DNA of 39,974 nucleotides from Bacillota bacterium. GTDB taxonomy: Bacteria; Bacillota; Bacilli; Alicyclobacillales; SLC66. Below the pieces are notes generated by a model that was not told the DNA's origin, searched no databases, and was given only the letters and a program-made list of their open reading frames with translations. This document shows, in pieces, positions 1 to 9,979 of the stretch (the first letter of the stretch is position 1; every line of letters begins with the position of its first letter). Made by a program: the position numbers and the translations under genes. The stretch is taken from positions 1 through 39,974 of the forward strand of contig JAJZCJ010000003.1 in assembly GCA_021846145.1 (NCBI GenBank). The letters run 5' to 3'.

Positions 1-1
1 G

Positions 2-1286
<1,285 letters not shown>

Positions 1287-1319
1287 TGACAATTGCGTTG
1301 GATAAAGGAGGAAGAGAAC

Positions 1320-2717
1320 ATGAGTAAGAGAGCACCAGAACTCGAAGAGTATCAATACGGTTTTATTGACAAGGACGTGTCTGTGGTTCGCTTTGCGAAG
1401 GGGCTGTCAAAAAAAATTGTTGAAGATATCTCCACTATGAAAAATGAGCCTGGTTGGATGACTGACTTTCGCCTGCGCTCACTGGAAATATTCAATTCAA
1501 AACCGATGCCTTCATGGGGCGGTGATTTGAGTGATCTAAATTTCGATGAAATCACGTATTATGTGAAACCATCTGAAAACCAAGGGAAGACTTGGGAAGA
1601 TGTGCCTGAGGAAATCAAAAACACATTTGAACGATTGGGCATTCCTGAGGCAGAGCGGAAGTTTTTGGCTGGGGTATCTGCGCAGTATGAGTCGGAGGTA
1701 GTTTACCATTCGATTCAAAAAGATTTAGAGGAACTCGGTGTGTTATTTACGGACACTGATACGGCACTCAGGGAATATCCTGAGATATTCAAGCAATATT
1801 TTGGCACCGTGATTCCTCCAGAAGACAATAAATTTGCGGCGCTAAATTCGGCGGTCTGGAGCGGTGGCAGTTTTATCTATGTCCCTAAAGGGGTTCACGC
1901 GAATGTGCCTTTGCAGGCTTATTTTCGCATCAATTCTGAGAATATGGGGCAGTTTGAGCGGACGCTGATCATCGCAGAGGATGACAGTTTCGTGCATTAT
2001 GTGGAAGGCTGTACGGCTCCGATTTACAGCACCAATTCGCTGCACAGTGCGGTCGTGGAGATCATTGTCAAGGATCGTGCGCGGATGCGTTATACAACGA
2101 TTCAAAATTGGGCACCAAACATTTATAACCTAGTCACGAAACGGGCAGTGGCTTATACGGACGCGACGATGGAATGGGTGGACGGCAATATTGGATCGAA
2201 ACTGACGATGAAATATCCAGCCATTTATATGCTAGGGCCGCGCGCCAAAGGGACGGTGCTTTCAATTGCGGTGGCGGGTCGTGGTCAACACCAAGATGCA
2301 GGAGCCAAAGTGATACATGCAGCACCTGATTGCACTTCGACAATTATCTCAAAGTCGATCAGCAAGCATGGTGGCAAAACAACGTATCGGGGACTGGCGC
2401 ACTTTTCACCTGATTCAAGCGGTTCGAAGTCTAGCATTAAGTGTGACACGTTGATCCTTGATCAGGACTCGACATCAGATACGATTCCACATAATGAAGT
2501 GCTAAATGACAATGTCACGCTCGAACATGAGGCGACAGTGTCCAAGGTGAGCGAAGAACAATTATTTTATCTGAAAAGTCGCGGCATCACAGAAGAAGAG
2601 GCGACACGCTTGATCGTGATGGGATTCATTGAACCATTTACGAAGGAATTGCCAATGGAATACGCAGTCGAAATGAATCGCCTGATCAAATTTGAGATGG
2701 AAGGTTCGATTGGCTAA
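1320..2717 (+). CDS. sufB: Fe-S cluster assembly scaffold SufB
   Basis: SufB is the scaffold subunit of the SufBC2D complex, on which nascent clusters are built. The protein of 465 residues has the expected family length. It carries family stretches such as [22 protein letters not shown] and the C-terminal EAEVSKV-like segment (here [11 protein letters not shown]), followed by [15 protein letters not shown]. The ATG at 1320 is preceded by AAAGGAGG (1303-1310); an upstream TTG at 1293 has no Shine-Dalgarno site and is rejected. The stop overlaps the next ATG by one base (TAATG), so the Rieske protein is co-translated. This is the last canonical suf gene of the operon. Confidence 0.97.
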   Translation: MSKRAPELEEYQYGFIDKDVSVVRFAKGLSKKIVEDISTMKNEPGWMTDFRLRSLEIFNSKPMPSWGGDLSDLNFDEITYYVKPSENQGKTWEDVPEEIKNTFERLGIPEAERKFLAGVSAQYESEVVYHSIQKDLEELGVLFTDTDTALREYPEIFKQYFGTVIPPEDNKFAALNSAVWSGGSFIYVPKGVHANVPLQAYFRINSENMGQFERTLIIAEDDSFVHYVEGCTAPIYSTNSLHSAVVEIIVKDRARMRYTTIQNWAPNIYNLVTKRAVAYTDATMEWVDGNIGSKLTMKYPAIYMLGPRAKGTVLSIAVAGRGQHQDAGAKVIHAAPDCTSTIISKSISKHGGKTTYRGLAHFSPDSSGSKSSIKCDTLILDQDSTSDTIPHNEVLNDNVTLEHEATVSKVSEEQLFYLKSRGITEEEATRLIVMGFIEPFTKELPMEYAVEMNRLIKFEMEGSIG

Positions 2718-3028
2718 TGGCAAAAATCAAGGCGTATCATCTGGCGGATTTGCCTATGGGAAGTATGAAAGAGGTCGAATTTGAAGACGAGTCTATATTG
2801 CTCATTCATTTGGAGCAGGGAGTATTCGCGGTCAACGGGCTTTGCACACACGCAAGCGTTCACTTAGCTGGGGGGTGGATCGAGGAGGGCAAGACCATTT
2901 GTTGTCCACAGCATGGGGGCAAATTTGCGATTGCTACAGGGCAGGCAGTGGCGTTTCCGGCATTTCGCTCGCTCGCTACGTATCCGGTAAGTGTAGAGAA
3001 TGATGAAATTTTTGTGGAATTAGATTGA
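2717..3028 (+). CDS. Rieske-type [2Fe-2S] ferredoxin
   Basis: This 103-residue protein is a stand-alone Rieske domain. The two ligand motifs are CTH (C43, H45) and CPQH (C63, H66), giving the Cys-X-His...Cys-X2-His set that binds a [2Fe-2S] cluster. There is no signal peptide or membrane segment, so it resembles the soluble ferredoxins of dioxygenase or nitrite-reductase small-subunit type. It starts on the TAATG overlap with sufB and is followed by the Rrf2 regulator. Rieske proteins inside suf operons are known in Actinobacteria; here it may supply electrons for cluster assembly or act as a sacrificial or sensing cluster (inference). The substrate partner cannot be told from the sequence. 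Confidence 0.88.
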   Translation: MAKIKAYHLADLPMGSMKEVEFEDESILLIHLEQGVFAVNGLCTHASVHLAGGWIEEGKTICCPQHGGKFAIATGQAVAFPAFRSLATYPVSVENDEIFVELD

Positions 3029-3058
3029 TAAGGGCATGAAACACAAGGAGGACCGTGG

Positions 3059-3499
3059 ATGAAAGTCTCAAAACGCACCGAGTACGGTTTGCGCGCCATT
3101 GTGACTTTAGCTGAACACGAAAAAACCAATTCACGTCCTGTTCCGCTGCGGGAAATTGCTGCTGAGGAAGAAATACCGGAAGCGTTTTTGGATCAGATAT
3201 TTGGACTTTTGCGCAAAGACGGCATCGTAACCAGTGTTCGCGGTGTGAACGGGGGATATACGTTGGGCGACACGCCTGAACACATCCGAATGGGGCAAGT
3301 GATTCGCGTGCTTGAAGGGGATGTGTCACCCATTGGCTGTGTCAGTGAGGAGTTTGCTGATCCGGAGGATTTTTGTGCGAAGGCTGTCAAATGCTATACG
3401 AGAAATGTCTGGCTAAAATTAAATGACAGCATTATTCATGCACTAGATGGCCTATCGCTTGCAGATGTGTTAATGGATGAGCAGGTAAAGCAAACATGA
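3059..3499 (+). CDS. Rrf2-family regulator with three conserved-type cysteines
   Basis: Rrf2 winged-helix repressor of 146 residues. The N-terminal KVSKRTEYGLRA, the recognition region and the wing RGVNGGYTLG are typical of the family. Three cysteines (C94, C106, C112) lie in the C-terminal half where IscR, NsrR and RirA bind an Fe-S cluster. The spacing here is CX11CX5C, longer in the first interval than the CX5CX5C of IscR or CX7CX5C of NsrR/RirA. The gene is the last of the suf transcript, 30 bases after the Rieske gene, with AAGGAGG upstream of the ATG. The most likely role is cluster-sensing autoregulation of the suf operon. Cysteine-responsive CymR is an alternative, but CymR lacks the three cysteines. 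Confidence 0.88.
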   Translation: MKVSKRTEYGLRAIVTLAEHEKTNSRPVPLREIAAEEEIPEAFLDQIFGLLRKDGIVTSVRGVNGGYTLGDTPEHIRMGQVIRVLEGDVSPIGCVSEEFADPEDFCAKAVKCYTRNVWLKLNDSIIHALDGLSLADVLMDEQVKQT

Positions 3500-3517
3500 T
3501 GGCAATCATTAGATCGC

Positions 3518-3552
3518 AGAGCCTTGATTCGTTGCAAACGAGTCAAGGCTCT
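3518..3552 (+). terminator. Hairpin closing the suf operon
   Basis: A 16-base inverted repeat (3518-3533 with 3537-3552) pairs throughout except for one T-G wobble, with a 3-base loop. It lies just after the Rrf2 stop and before the peptide-transporter operon. The downstream T content is modest (TTGTTGG), so it may be a leaky terminator or an mRNA-stabilising hairpin. Confidence 0.65.
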
Positions 3553-3568
3553 TGTTGGAGGTTGTGGG

Positions 3569-4534
3569 ATGTCTGAGCCGCTTTTAGAAGTGCGCAGTTT
3601 GAAAACTTACTTTATTTCCAAACATCGTACGGTCAAAGCTGTAGATGGCGTGGATTTTACAGTGTATAAAGGCAAGGTGCTTGGCATTGTTGGCGAATCT
3701 GGTAGTGGCAAGAGCATGACTTCATTATCCATCATGCGCCTAATTCCGCCGCCATATGGTAAGATAGTCGAAGGTATAGTTAAATTTGAAGGCGTCAACT
3801 TAGCTGAATTATCAGAAAAGAAAATGAACGACATCCGTGGCAATAAGATATCAATGATTTTTCAAGAACCGATGAGTGCTTTGAATCCTGTTCTCAAAAT
3901 CGGGGTGCAAGTTGACGAAGTGTTAATTCGCCACAAGAATTTGAACAAGAGTGAGGCTCGTCGAAAAAGTATTCAGTTATTGCAAAGTGTCGGTTTTCCA
4001 CGTGCGCAGGAGATTGTGAATGACTATCCCCATCAGCTTTCTGGAGGAATGCGTCAGCGCGCCATGATCGCGATGGCAATGGCCTGTGAACCAAGCATTC
4101 TTATTGCTGATGAACCAACCACCGCACTTGATGTGACCATTCAGGCTCAGGTACTTGATCTGATGCGGGATCTAAAAGACCATACAGGAACCGCTATCGT
4201 CCTTATTACACACGATCTAGGTGTTGTCGCAGATATGGCAGACGATATGATCGTGATGTATGGCGGGCAGGTGGTGGAGTCCGGGTCTGCTGATGATATA
4301 TTCAATACGCCATTACACCCGTATACTCGTGCTTTGATGGATTCCATTCCAGTAATTGATGAAGATAGAGAACGGCTTTTAGCTATTCCGGGCACCGTGC
4401 CAAGTGCGGCGAATTTTCCGCAAGGCTGCCGTTTTGCAGAGCGCTGCACACTTGTGCAACCTTCGTGTAGGGAGCAAATGCCCGAATTACGGGAACTTCG
4501 TCCTAATCAATATGTGCGTTGCGATTTGGCATAG
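3569..4534 (+). CDS. Oligopeptide/dipeptide ABC transporter ATPase (OppD/DppD type)
   Basis: First ATPase subunit of a peptide importer. The ATG at 3569 is chosen because GGAGG (3557-3561) sits 7 bases upstream; a longer in-frame form would run through the suf terminator hairpin. The 321-residue protein has Walker A GESGSGKS (residues 42-49), the ABC signature LSGGMRQR, Walker B ILIADEPTTALD, and the H-loop in LITHDLG. The C-terminal oligopeptide-transporter extension contains the RFAERC cysteine region. It forms a heterodimer with the next gene product under the two permeases. Gene order D-F-A-B-C and same-strand spacing support one operon. The substrate (di-, oligo- or other peptides) cannot be resolved. 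Confidence 0.95.
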   Translation: MSEPLLEVRSLKTYFISKHRTVKAVDGVDFTVYKGKVLGIVGESGSGKSMTSLSIMRLIPPPYGKIVEGIVKFEGVNLAELSEKKMNDIRGNKISMIFQEPMSALNPVLKIGVQVDEVLIRHKNLNKSEARRKSIQLLQSVGFPRAQEIVNDYPHQLSGGMRQRAMIAMAMACEPSILIADEPTTALDVTIQAQVLDLMRDLKDHTGTAIVLITHDLGVVADMADDMIVMYGGQVVESGSADDIFNTPLHPYTRALMDSIPVIDEDRERLLAIPGTVPSAANFPQGCRFAERCTLVQPSCREQMPELRELRPNQYVRCDLA

Positions 4535-4562
4535 AGCATAGTGAGGGAAAGGGGATGCAAGC

Positions 4563-5567
4563 GTGAGTTTGGTGGCGTGCGATGTACAGATGAGTATAGA
4601 AAATGGAAATTTGCTTGAACTTCGCAATGTGAAAAAATATTTCCCCATTACCGGTGGTGTGATGCGTCGGAAAACTGGTGATGTCAAGGCAGTGGATGAC
4701 ATTTCGTTCTCGCTCCGGCATGGAGAAACGTTGGGTATCGTAGGTGAATCTGGATGCGGTAAATCTACCACTGGCCGAATGATTATGCGTGTGCTTGATG
4801 TCTCATCTGGTCAAATTCTTTTTGCTGGTCAGGATATTACCAAGGTGAAAGGAGAGCGACTGCGCCGACTGCGCCAAGATTTCCAGATGGTGTTTCAGGA
4901 TCCCTATTCTTCGCTTAATCCAAGAATGAGTGTGGGCTCACTCATTGCTGAACCGCTTATCGTCAATAAGAAGATCGCTCGCAAAGAAATCAAAGATCAA
5001 GTGGGGTCCTTGTTGGAAATTGTGGGACTTTCAGCGGATGCGCGCATTCGCTATCCACATGAATTTTCTGGTGGTCAACGCCAGCGTATCGCAATTGCCA
5101 GAGCGTTGGCATTACGGCCCAAATTAATCGTGGCAGATGAAGCAGTGTCTGCGTTAGACGTGTCTATTCAGGCGCAAATTCTTAATTTATTAGCGGATCT
5201 CCGAAAGGAGTTTGGACTCTCTTATGTGTTTATTTCGCACAATCTTGCTGTCGTCAAACACGTGAGTGATCGTGTGGGCGTGATGTATTTGGGGAGGTTC
5301 GTGGAGTTGGCGGCAAAAGGTAACCTTTATGCCACTCCGCTTCATCCTTATACGCAGGCTTTGCTTTCAGCCGCGCCTGAACCAAGCAGAACTGTGAAGC
5401 GAGAGCGGATTGTGCTGGTAGGAGATGTTCCTAGTCCTGCTAATCCACCTTCAGGCTGTGCGTTTCATACGCGTTGTCCAAAGGTGATGGAAGTTTGCAG
5501 ATCTGTGCGACCGGAAATGAATGAGTATCAAGCAGGGCATTTTGTCGCTTGTCACTTGTACTCATAG
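4563..5567 (+). CDS. Oligopeptide/dipeptide ABC transporter ATPase (OppF/DppF type)
   Basis: Second ATPase of the peptide importer, 334 residues from the GTG at 4563, preceded by GGAAAGGGG (4544-4552); an internal ATG at 4590 is an alternative start. Walker A is GESGCGKS (61-68), the signature is FSGGQRQR, and the C-terminal cysteine region GCAFHTRCP is typical of the OppF class. Walker B reads LIVADEAVSALD. The residue after the catalytic Glu is Ala where DEPVSALD is most common, but the Glu itself is intact. It follows the first ATPase by 28 bases and should form the heterodimeric ATP-binding pair with it. Confidence 0.95.
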   Translation: MSLVACDVQMSIENGNLLELRNVKKYFPITGGVMRRKTGDVKAVDDISFSLRHGETLGIVGESGCGKSTTGRMIMRVLDVSSGQILFAGQDITKVKGERLRRLRQDFQMVFQDPYSSLNPRMSVGSLIAEPLIVNKKIARKEIKDQVGSLLEIVGLSADARIRYPHEFSGGQRQRIAIARALALRPKLIVADEAVSALDVSIQAQILNLLADLRKEFGLSYVFISHNLAVVKHVSDRVGVMYLGRFVELAAKGNLYATPLHPYTQALLSAAPEPSRTVKRERIVLVGDVPSPANPPSGCAFHTRCPKVMEVCRSVRPEMNEYQAGHFVACHLYS

Positions 5568-5613
5568 AAGGCGAAGGACGTTGCGCAAAGAAAATCATTG
5601 AGGGGGTTCAATT

Positions 5614-7338
5614 ATGAAAAAAAGGCAAGCTATGCTTTCTGCCTTGTCCGTTCTCACGTTTTCTGCACTGATTGCAGGAGCCAGTAGTGGTGCGATGGCA
5701 AATGCCAAGATAGTCAAACAGCACCGTGTGGTTTCAAGTCAGAGTTCAATTACTATTGCATTGCCATCTGCCTTTGGACCAAACCTGATTCCACAACTAG
5801 ACTCTTCATTGTATACTGCACAAATTACCAATTATCAATTTGATCCTCTACTTAACGTAAACCCGAATGATCAGTTGATCGGGGATATTGTGGATAAGTG
5901 GGTGTACTCAAAAGACAAAAAAACCATCTACTTTTCCATCAATCCGAAAGCTCGTTGGTCCAATGGCAGGTATGTCACGTCAAAAGACGTCGAACTTGGC
6001 GTCGATTGGCTCGCCTCTAAGTCATACACTGCAGATCAAGGGGAATATGCCAGTGAAGTGAACAGCATCGTTGGCGCAACAAAACCTATCCCAGATGGCA
6101 CGACGCCTTCAGGCTTCAAACTCATCAATGCGCGTGAATTTTCCATAACCATGTATCATGTCGATGCGACCAACCTCGCGGCAAATCTGCAGTTTATACA
6201 GCCACTACCGTATTTTGCACTTGGCAAGCTGCCAATGTCGCAGTGGAAGACTTCTGCCTTCAACAAACTGCCTAACGTTGGCGACGGCCCATACATTGTC
6301 ACCAATGTCGTTCCAGGGCAATCCGTGACGATGACCGCCAATCCTTATTACCTGCATGGGGAGCCATTGATTGCTACCACCATTTATAAAGTGGTCTCGC
6401 AAGACACGGTTGCGGGTGATTTGGTTTCTGGTCAAGTTAATATGTCTGGTATTCACCCTAAAGATGTAGCTAAATTGAAAACTGTGCCTAGTCTCAGTAT
6501 TAATGTTTCGCCCACCAATGGCTACTCTTTCTTAGGCTGGCGAATGAATAACACGGTGTATGGCAAGGAATTTAGCAACGTGTTATTTCGTCAAGCGGTG
6601 GAATATGCCATCAATCGTCAGGCGATTATACAAGCTATTGACAAAGGCTTTGGCAAACCAGAAAATGGTCCATTGCCACCAGTGAACTTCTGGTATAACA
6701 TGGCACTCAATAATACCTATCCTTTTAGCACTGCAAAAGCGAATCAACTGCTTGATCAGGCAGGCTTCAAGATGAAAAATGGTTGGCGCACGACACCTGG
6801 TGGCAGGACGTTCACGCCTACGTTGACGATTTCATCTGGGGATACTGCGATTCAAATTGAAGCGAATTTCATCCAACAATTTCTGAAGGCTGTGCACATC
6901 GACGTGAAAGTGCTTCCGGCTATCAATTTCAACACCATGCTGAATCAGTTGAATAACGATGCCAACGGCAAGCAACCTATTCAAGGATTCTTCATGGCTT
7001 GGAGTCTTGGAACAGGCCCTCAGGATCCCCGCCCACTTTGGCTGTCTAATGCAGCTTTCAATACTACCGCGCAAGACTGGCAAACCCCGAAGAGCGTGCT
7101 AGCGCAAAACGACAAATTATTGAACGAACAGGCGAACGCGGCAGCTTATCGTGACTCCTACCGGAAAAGCGTGTTGGATAAGTGGCAGGTATTGATGAAC
7201 CAGCAAATGCCGACTAACTTCTTGACGATGGACGATACGCTAACCGCTTATTCTAGTAATCTGCATGGCGTGGTATTTACTGACCTTGGCACCTTTTATC
7301 CTTGGAAGTGGTATTTCACCAACAAGAAAGTAAACTAA
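5614..7338 (+). CDS. Extracellular peptide-binding protein (SBP family 5), no lipobox
   Basis: Family 5 solute-binding protein of 574 residues, the capture component of the importer. The N-terminus is a classic Sec signal peptide: basic MKKRQ, a hydrophobic core, then an AMANA type I signal-peptidase site near residue 30. No cysteine follows the hydrophobic core, and in fact the whole protein contains no cysteine, so it cannot be a diacylglyceryl-anchored lipoprotein as most Gram-positive binding proteins are. Internal family features include the WSNGRYVTSKDVELGVDW segment and the FRQAVEYAINRQAI motif. GGGGG upstream of the ATG (5601-5605) is the ribosome binding site. It is placed between the ATPases and permeases, consistent with a single operon. 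Confidence 0.95.
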   Translation: MKKRQAMLSALSVLTFSALIAGASSGAMANAKIVKQHRVVSSQSSITIALPSAFGPNLIPQLDSSLYTAQITNYQFDPLLNVNPNDQLIGDIVDKWVYSKDKKTIYFSINPKARWSNGRYVTSKDVELGVDWLASKSYTADQGEYASEVNSIVGATKPIPDGTTPSGFKLINAREFSITMYHVDATNLAANLQFIQPLPYFALGKLPMSQWKTSAFNKLPNVGDGPYIVTNVVPGQSVTMTANPYYLHGEPLIATTIYKVVSQDTVAGDLVSGQVNMSGIHPKDVAKLKTVPSLSINVSPTNGYSFLGWRMNNTVYGKEFSNVLFRQAVEYAINRQAIIQAIDKGFGKPENGPLPPVNFWYNMALNNTYPFSTAKANQLLDQAGFKMKNGWRTTPGGRTFTPTLTISSGDTAIQIEANFIQQFLKAVHIDVKVLPAINFNTMLNQLNNDANGKQPIQGFFMAWSLGTGPQDPRPLWLSNAAFNTTAQDWQTPKSVLAQNDKLLNEQANAAAYRDSYRKSVLDKWQVLMNQQMPTNFLTMDDTLTAYSSNLHGVVFTDLGTFYPWKWYFTNKKVN

Positions 7339-7351
7339 AGGGGTATATGGT

Positions 7352-8317
7352 GTGGCTGCTTACATCATCAGGCGGATTTTGGGTTTGATTCCCACGTTGT
7401 TTATTATTACTGTTATTGTGTTTTTGTTAATGCACGCGATGCCTGGAAATACATTTGAAGCACTTGTATTTAACCCGAAAATTAAAAATGCTGCTGAGGT
7501 GTACAAACGCCTTATTGCAGAAAATGGATTGAATCAATCATTGCCTGTTCAGTATGTCGATTGGATAGGAAATATCATTCACGGCAATTTAGGAATTTCT
7601 TACAGTTTGAATATGCCGGTTGCTCAAGCTATTGGCATTTATTTGCCAAATACGCTCATTCTAGCAACAACAGCAGAAGCGATTATTTTGGTTATTTCTA
7701 TTCCGATTGGTCTCTATCAGGCCAATAAGGTTAATGGCAAATTTGATGTATCTACATCATTTGTCGCGATATTTTTGTACTCGATACCTGGTTTTGTATT
7801 TGCACTGTTGTTAATTTTTTTCTTCTCCTTTATGCTCAATTGGTTGCCCTCATCAGGGACGGTGTCGCCTGGTATTGCTGCTTCTGGTTCGTTTGGAGAC
7901 AGGGTAACGCATATTATCTTACCTGCATTGGCTTTGGCCCTTCCAAGTATGGCATATTACACAAGATTGACTCGTTCCAATACGCTTGGCATCATTATTG
8001 CTGATTTTGTTCGCACGGCACGAGCGAAGGGTCTAAAAGGCCCAAGGGTTATGTTTACCCACGTCCTACGCAATGCGATCATCCCGATCATTACGCAATT
8101 TGGGTTTGATATTGGCGGTTTGTTCGGCGGTGCCGTCATTATTGAACAAATTTTTACTTGGCCGGGGATGGGGGAACTTTCCTTGAACGCTACTTTGAAC
8201 AGGGATTATCCGCTGATTTTAGGCACCACATTGCTGTTTGCCGTGACCGTGCTCATAGGTAATTTGATTGCTGATATCTTGTTGGCATTCGCAGATCCTA
8301 GAGTGAGGTATGATTAA
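7352..8317 (+). CDS. Peptide ABC transporter permease (OppB/DppB type)
   Basis: Inner-membrane permease of 321 residues. The N-terminal MAAYIIRRILGLIPTLFII helix and the following GNTFEAL loop are hallmarks of the DppB/OppB class. The cytoplasmic EAA-like loop RTARAKGLKGPRV, which couples to the ATPases, is clear, as is the C-terminal ILADPR-like ending (LLAFADPRVRYD). About six hydrophobic segments are visible. The GTG at 7352 is preceded by AAAGGGG (7337-7343). It follows the binding-protein gene by 13 bases and precedes the second permease by 27 bases. Confidence 0.95.
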   Translation: MAAYIIRRILGLIPTLFIITVIVFLLMHAMPGNTFEALVFNPKIKNAAEVYKRLIAENGLNQSLPVQYVDWIGNIIHGNLGISYSLNMPVAQAIGIYLPNTLILATTAEAIILVISIPIGLYQANKVNGKFDVSTSFVAIFLYSIPGFVFALLLIFFFSFMLNWLPSSGTVSPGIAASGSFGDRVTHIILPALALALPSMAYYTRLTRSNTLGIIIADFVRTARAKGLKGPRVMFTHVLRNAIIPIITQFGFDIGGLFGGAVIIEQIFTWPGMGELSLNATLNRDYPLILGTTLLFAVTVLIGNLIADILLAFADPRVRYD

Positions 8318-8344
8318 GCAAGGTCAGTACAGAGGAGGGCTTTT

Positions 8345-9253
8345 GTGGATTCGCAAGTGACACAAGGTCACGCTGTCAAGGCTCGTGTGAACGTTGTAAA
8401 AAGTAAGTCGCCATTTCGTCTCTCAGTGGAGCGTTTTGTCCACAATCCGCTTGCGGTTTCAGGCTTGGTGGTTTTGGTGTTAATTATTTTTGTGACAATA
8501 TTCCCGCAACTCTTTTCGCACTATTCCGCGAGCACACCAGATATCATGAACACGGATGCACCGCCATCATCACTGCATCCTTTGGGTACGGATAGTTCCG
8601 GATATGATAATTTAGCTCGATTGCTTTATGGTGGCAGAGTGGACTTGACGGTGGCGTTTGCTGCTGCTTTTATGACGATGATTATTGGTACGATTTATGG
8701 TGGTATTTCAGGATTTTTCGGTGGATGGATCGATAATTTAATGATGCGTTTTGTGGACATCATGCTGAACTTTCCATTTATTATTCTTGTGCTGGTGATG
8801 GAGTCTATCTTTAATTTGGCTAGTGAATGGATGCTGGTGCTAGTGGTGGGAATTACGGCTTGGCCAGGACCTGCGCGCCTTATTAGAGGGTTATTCTTGC
8901 AGCTTCGCGAGCAGGATTTTGTGGTCGGAGCAAGAACGATTGGAGCAGGTCGATGGCGAATTATCATTCGTCACATGTTGCCAAATAGTATGAGCTTTAT
9001 TATTGTTTTGGTCAGTTTTCAGGTAGCCGCGTATGTCGGATTGGATGCAGCTTTGTCCTTCTTGGGATTAGGCGTACCTATCAGCGTTCCTTCATGGGGA
9101 GGAATTTTGAACACGACTACGGATTATTTGACGATGAAAACAGAGCCTTATGCTTGGTTGCCTCCTGTCATCATGATTGTTTTGACCATTCTTTCGATTA
9201 ACTTTATCGGTGATGGACTGCGCGATGCATTTGATCCACAGTCGCAAGCATGA
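8345..9253 (+). CDS. Peptide ABC transporter permease (OppC/DppC type)
   Basis: Second permease, 302 residues, starting at the GTG at 8345 after GAGGAGGG (8332-8339). The N-terminal cytoplasmic stretch leads into FVHNPLAVSGLVVLVLIIF, the first helix of the OppC_N domain. HPLGTDSSGYDNLARLLYGGRV is the characteristic family loop, and the EAA region is VGARTIGAGRWRIIIRHMLPN. The C-terminus, NFIGDGLRDAFDP, is near-invariant in this family. It closes the importer operon; no clear terminator is seen in the 60 bases before the regulator gene. Confidence 0.95.
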   Translation: MDSQVTQGHAVKARVNVVKSKSPFRLSVERFVHNPLAVSGLVVLVLIIFVTIFPQLFSHYSASTPDIMNTDAPPSSLHPLGTDSSGYDNLARLLYGGRVDLTVAFAAAFMTMIIGTIYGGISGFFGGWIDNLMMRFVDIMLNFPFIILVLVMESIFNLASEWMLVLVVGITAWPGPARLIRGLFLQLREQDFVVGARTIGAGRWRIIIRHMLPNSMSFIIVLVSFQVAAYVGLDAALSFLGLGVPISVPSWGGILNTTTDYLTMKTEPYAWLPPVIMIVLTILSINFIGDGLRDAFDPQSQA

Positions 9254-9271
9254 TGCGAATTTTCATGGCAG

Positions 9272-9297
9272 TTGACGTGAGCGCAAAACTGTAATAA
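9272..9297 (+). promoter_or_regulatory. Possible weak promoter of fadR
   Basis: TTGACG at 9272-9277 is a good -35 element. The matching -10 is unclear: TAATAA (9292-9297) is only 14 bases away and TAAGTT (9295-9300) is 17 bases away but poor. The position just upstream of the palindromic operator fits an autoregulated promoter. Confidence 0.35.
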
Positions 9298-9302
9298 GTT
9301 AT

Positions 9303-9326
9303 AAATGAATGAATGACCATTCGCGA
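9303..9326 (+). promoter_or_regulatory. FadR-type operator palindrome
   Basis: The perfect palindrome GAATG-AC-CATTC (9311-9322) sits within a TGAATGAATGACCATTCG context. Bacillus FadR boxes are inverted repeats of the TGAATGA/TCATTCA type, so this is a plausible operator for the regulator encoded directly downstream. It covers the first possible ATG (9313), which argues that translation begins at 9337 instead. Confidence 0.5.
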
Positions 9327-9336
9327 AAGATGGGGG

Positions 9337-9933
9337 ATGAGTTCTATCGCACAACGCAAGGATGCAGCTAAATACCAAGCCATACTTGATGCAGCAATTA
9401 AGGTAATGGCGCAAACAGGTTACCACGGAGCGCAAGTAGCGCGCATCGCACGTGAGGCGGGCGTGGCAGATGGAACTGTCTATCTTTATTTCAAAAATAA
9501 AGAGGACATTCTGATTTCCATCTTGCGGGAAACGATTGGTCAAATTGTGTTACTATCAACTTGGTTGGAAGGGGATCACCCAGAGCCGTTGATTGCGCTA
9601 AAAAAATTAATTGAAGCGCATTTTACGACACTTGGCAGCAATCCTGAATTAGCACTTGTTTTGCAGGTTCACATTCGTCAATCGGAAAAAGGGATTCGTC
9701 AACAAGTGGAAGATATGATGCGTCCCTACCAGCAAACGCTTAGGCGTATTATCACATTAGGTCAGCAGTCGGGTGTTTTTTTGCCTGCGGTGGATGCTCG
9801 GATTGCCCGTCGGATGATATTTGGAACGATTGACGAAACTGTCAACGCATGGATTTATACAGGAGCCAAATATGATTTAACCACGCTCATTGAACCAGTG
9901 TATGCAACGCTGTTGCATGGCATTGGTACGTGA
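9337..9933 (+). CDS. fadR: TetR-family fatty-acid-degradation regulator FadR
   Basis: TetR repressor of 198 residues. The N-terminal helix-turn-helix (ARIAREAGVADGTVYLYFKNK) and the C-terminal segment RRMIFGTIDETVNAW...KYDL closely resemble what I recall of Bacillus FadR (YsiA), the acyl-CoA-responsive repressor of beta-oxidation genes. In B. subtilis it is encoded in lcfA-fadR-fadB-etfB-etfA. Here fadR is directly followed by etfB and etfA, but lcfA and fadB are absent from the block. The ATG at 9337 is preferred: GGGGG (9332-9336) is close upstream, and the earlier ATG at 9313 lies inside the operator palindrome, though it would add only eight residues. Probably autoregulatory and controlling etfBA. 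Confidence 0.85.
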   Translation: MSSIAQRKDAAKYQAILDAAIKVMAQTGYHGAQVARIAREAGVADGTVYLYFKNKEDILISILRETIGQIVLLSTWLEGDHPEPLIALKKLIEAHFTTLGSNPELALVLQVHIRQSEKGIRQQVEDMMRPYQQTLRRIITLGQQSGVFLPAVDARIARRMIFGTIDETVNAWIYTGAKYDLTTLIEPVYATLLHGIGT

Positions 9934-9979
9934 TCATCGAGTGTGAGCATTATTATAAGCATAGTAAAGGGGTGTTCTC

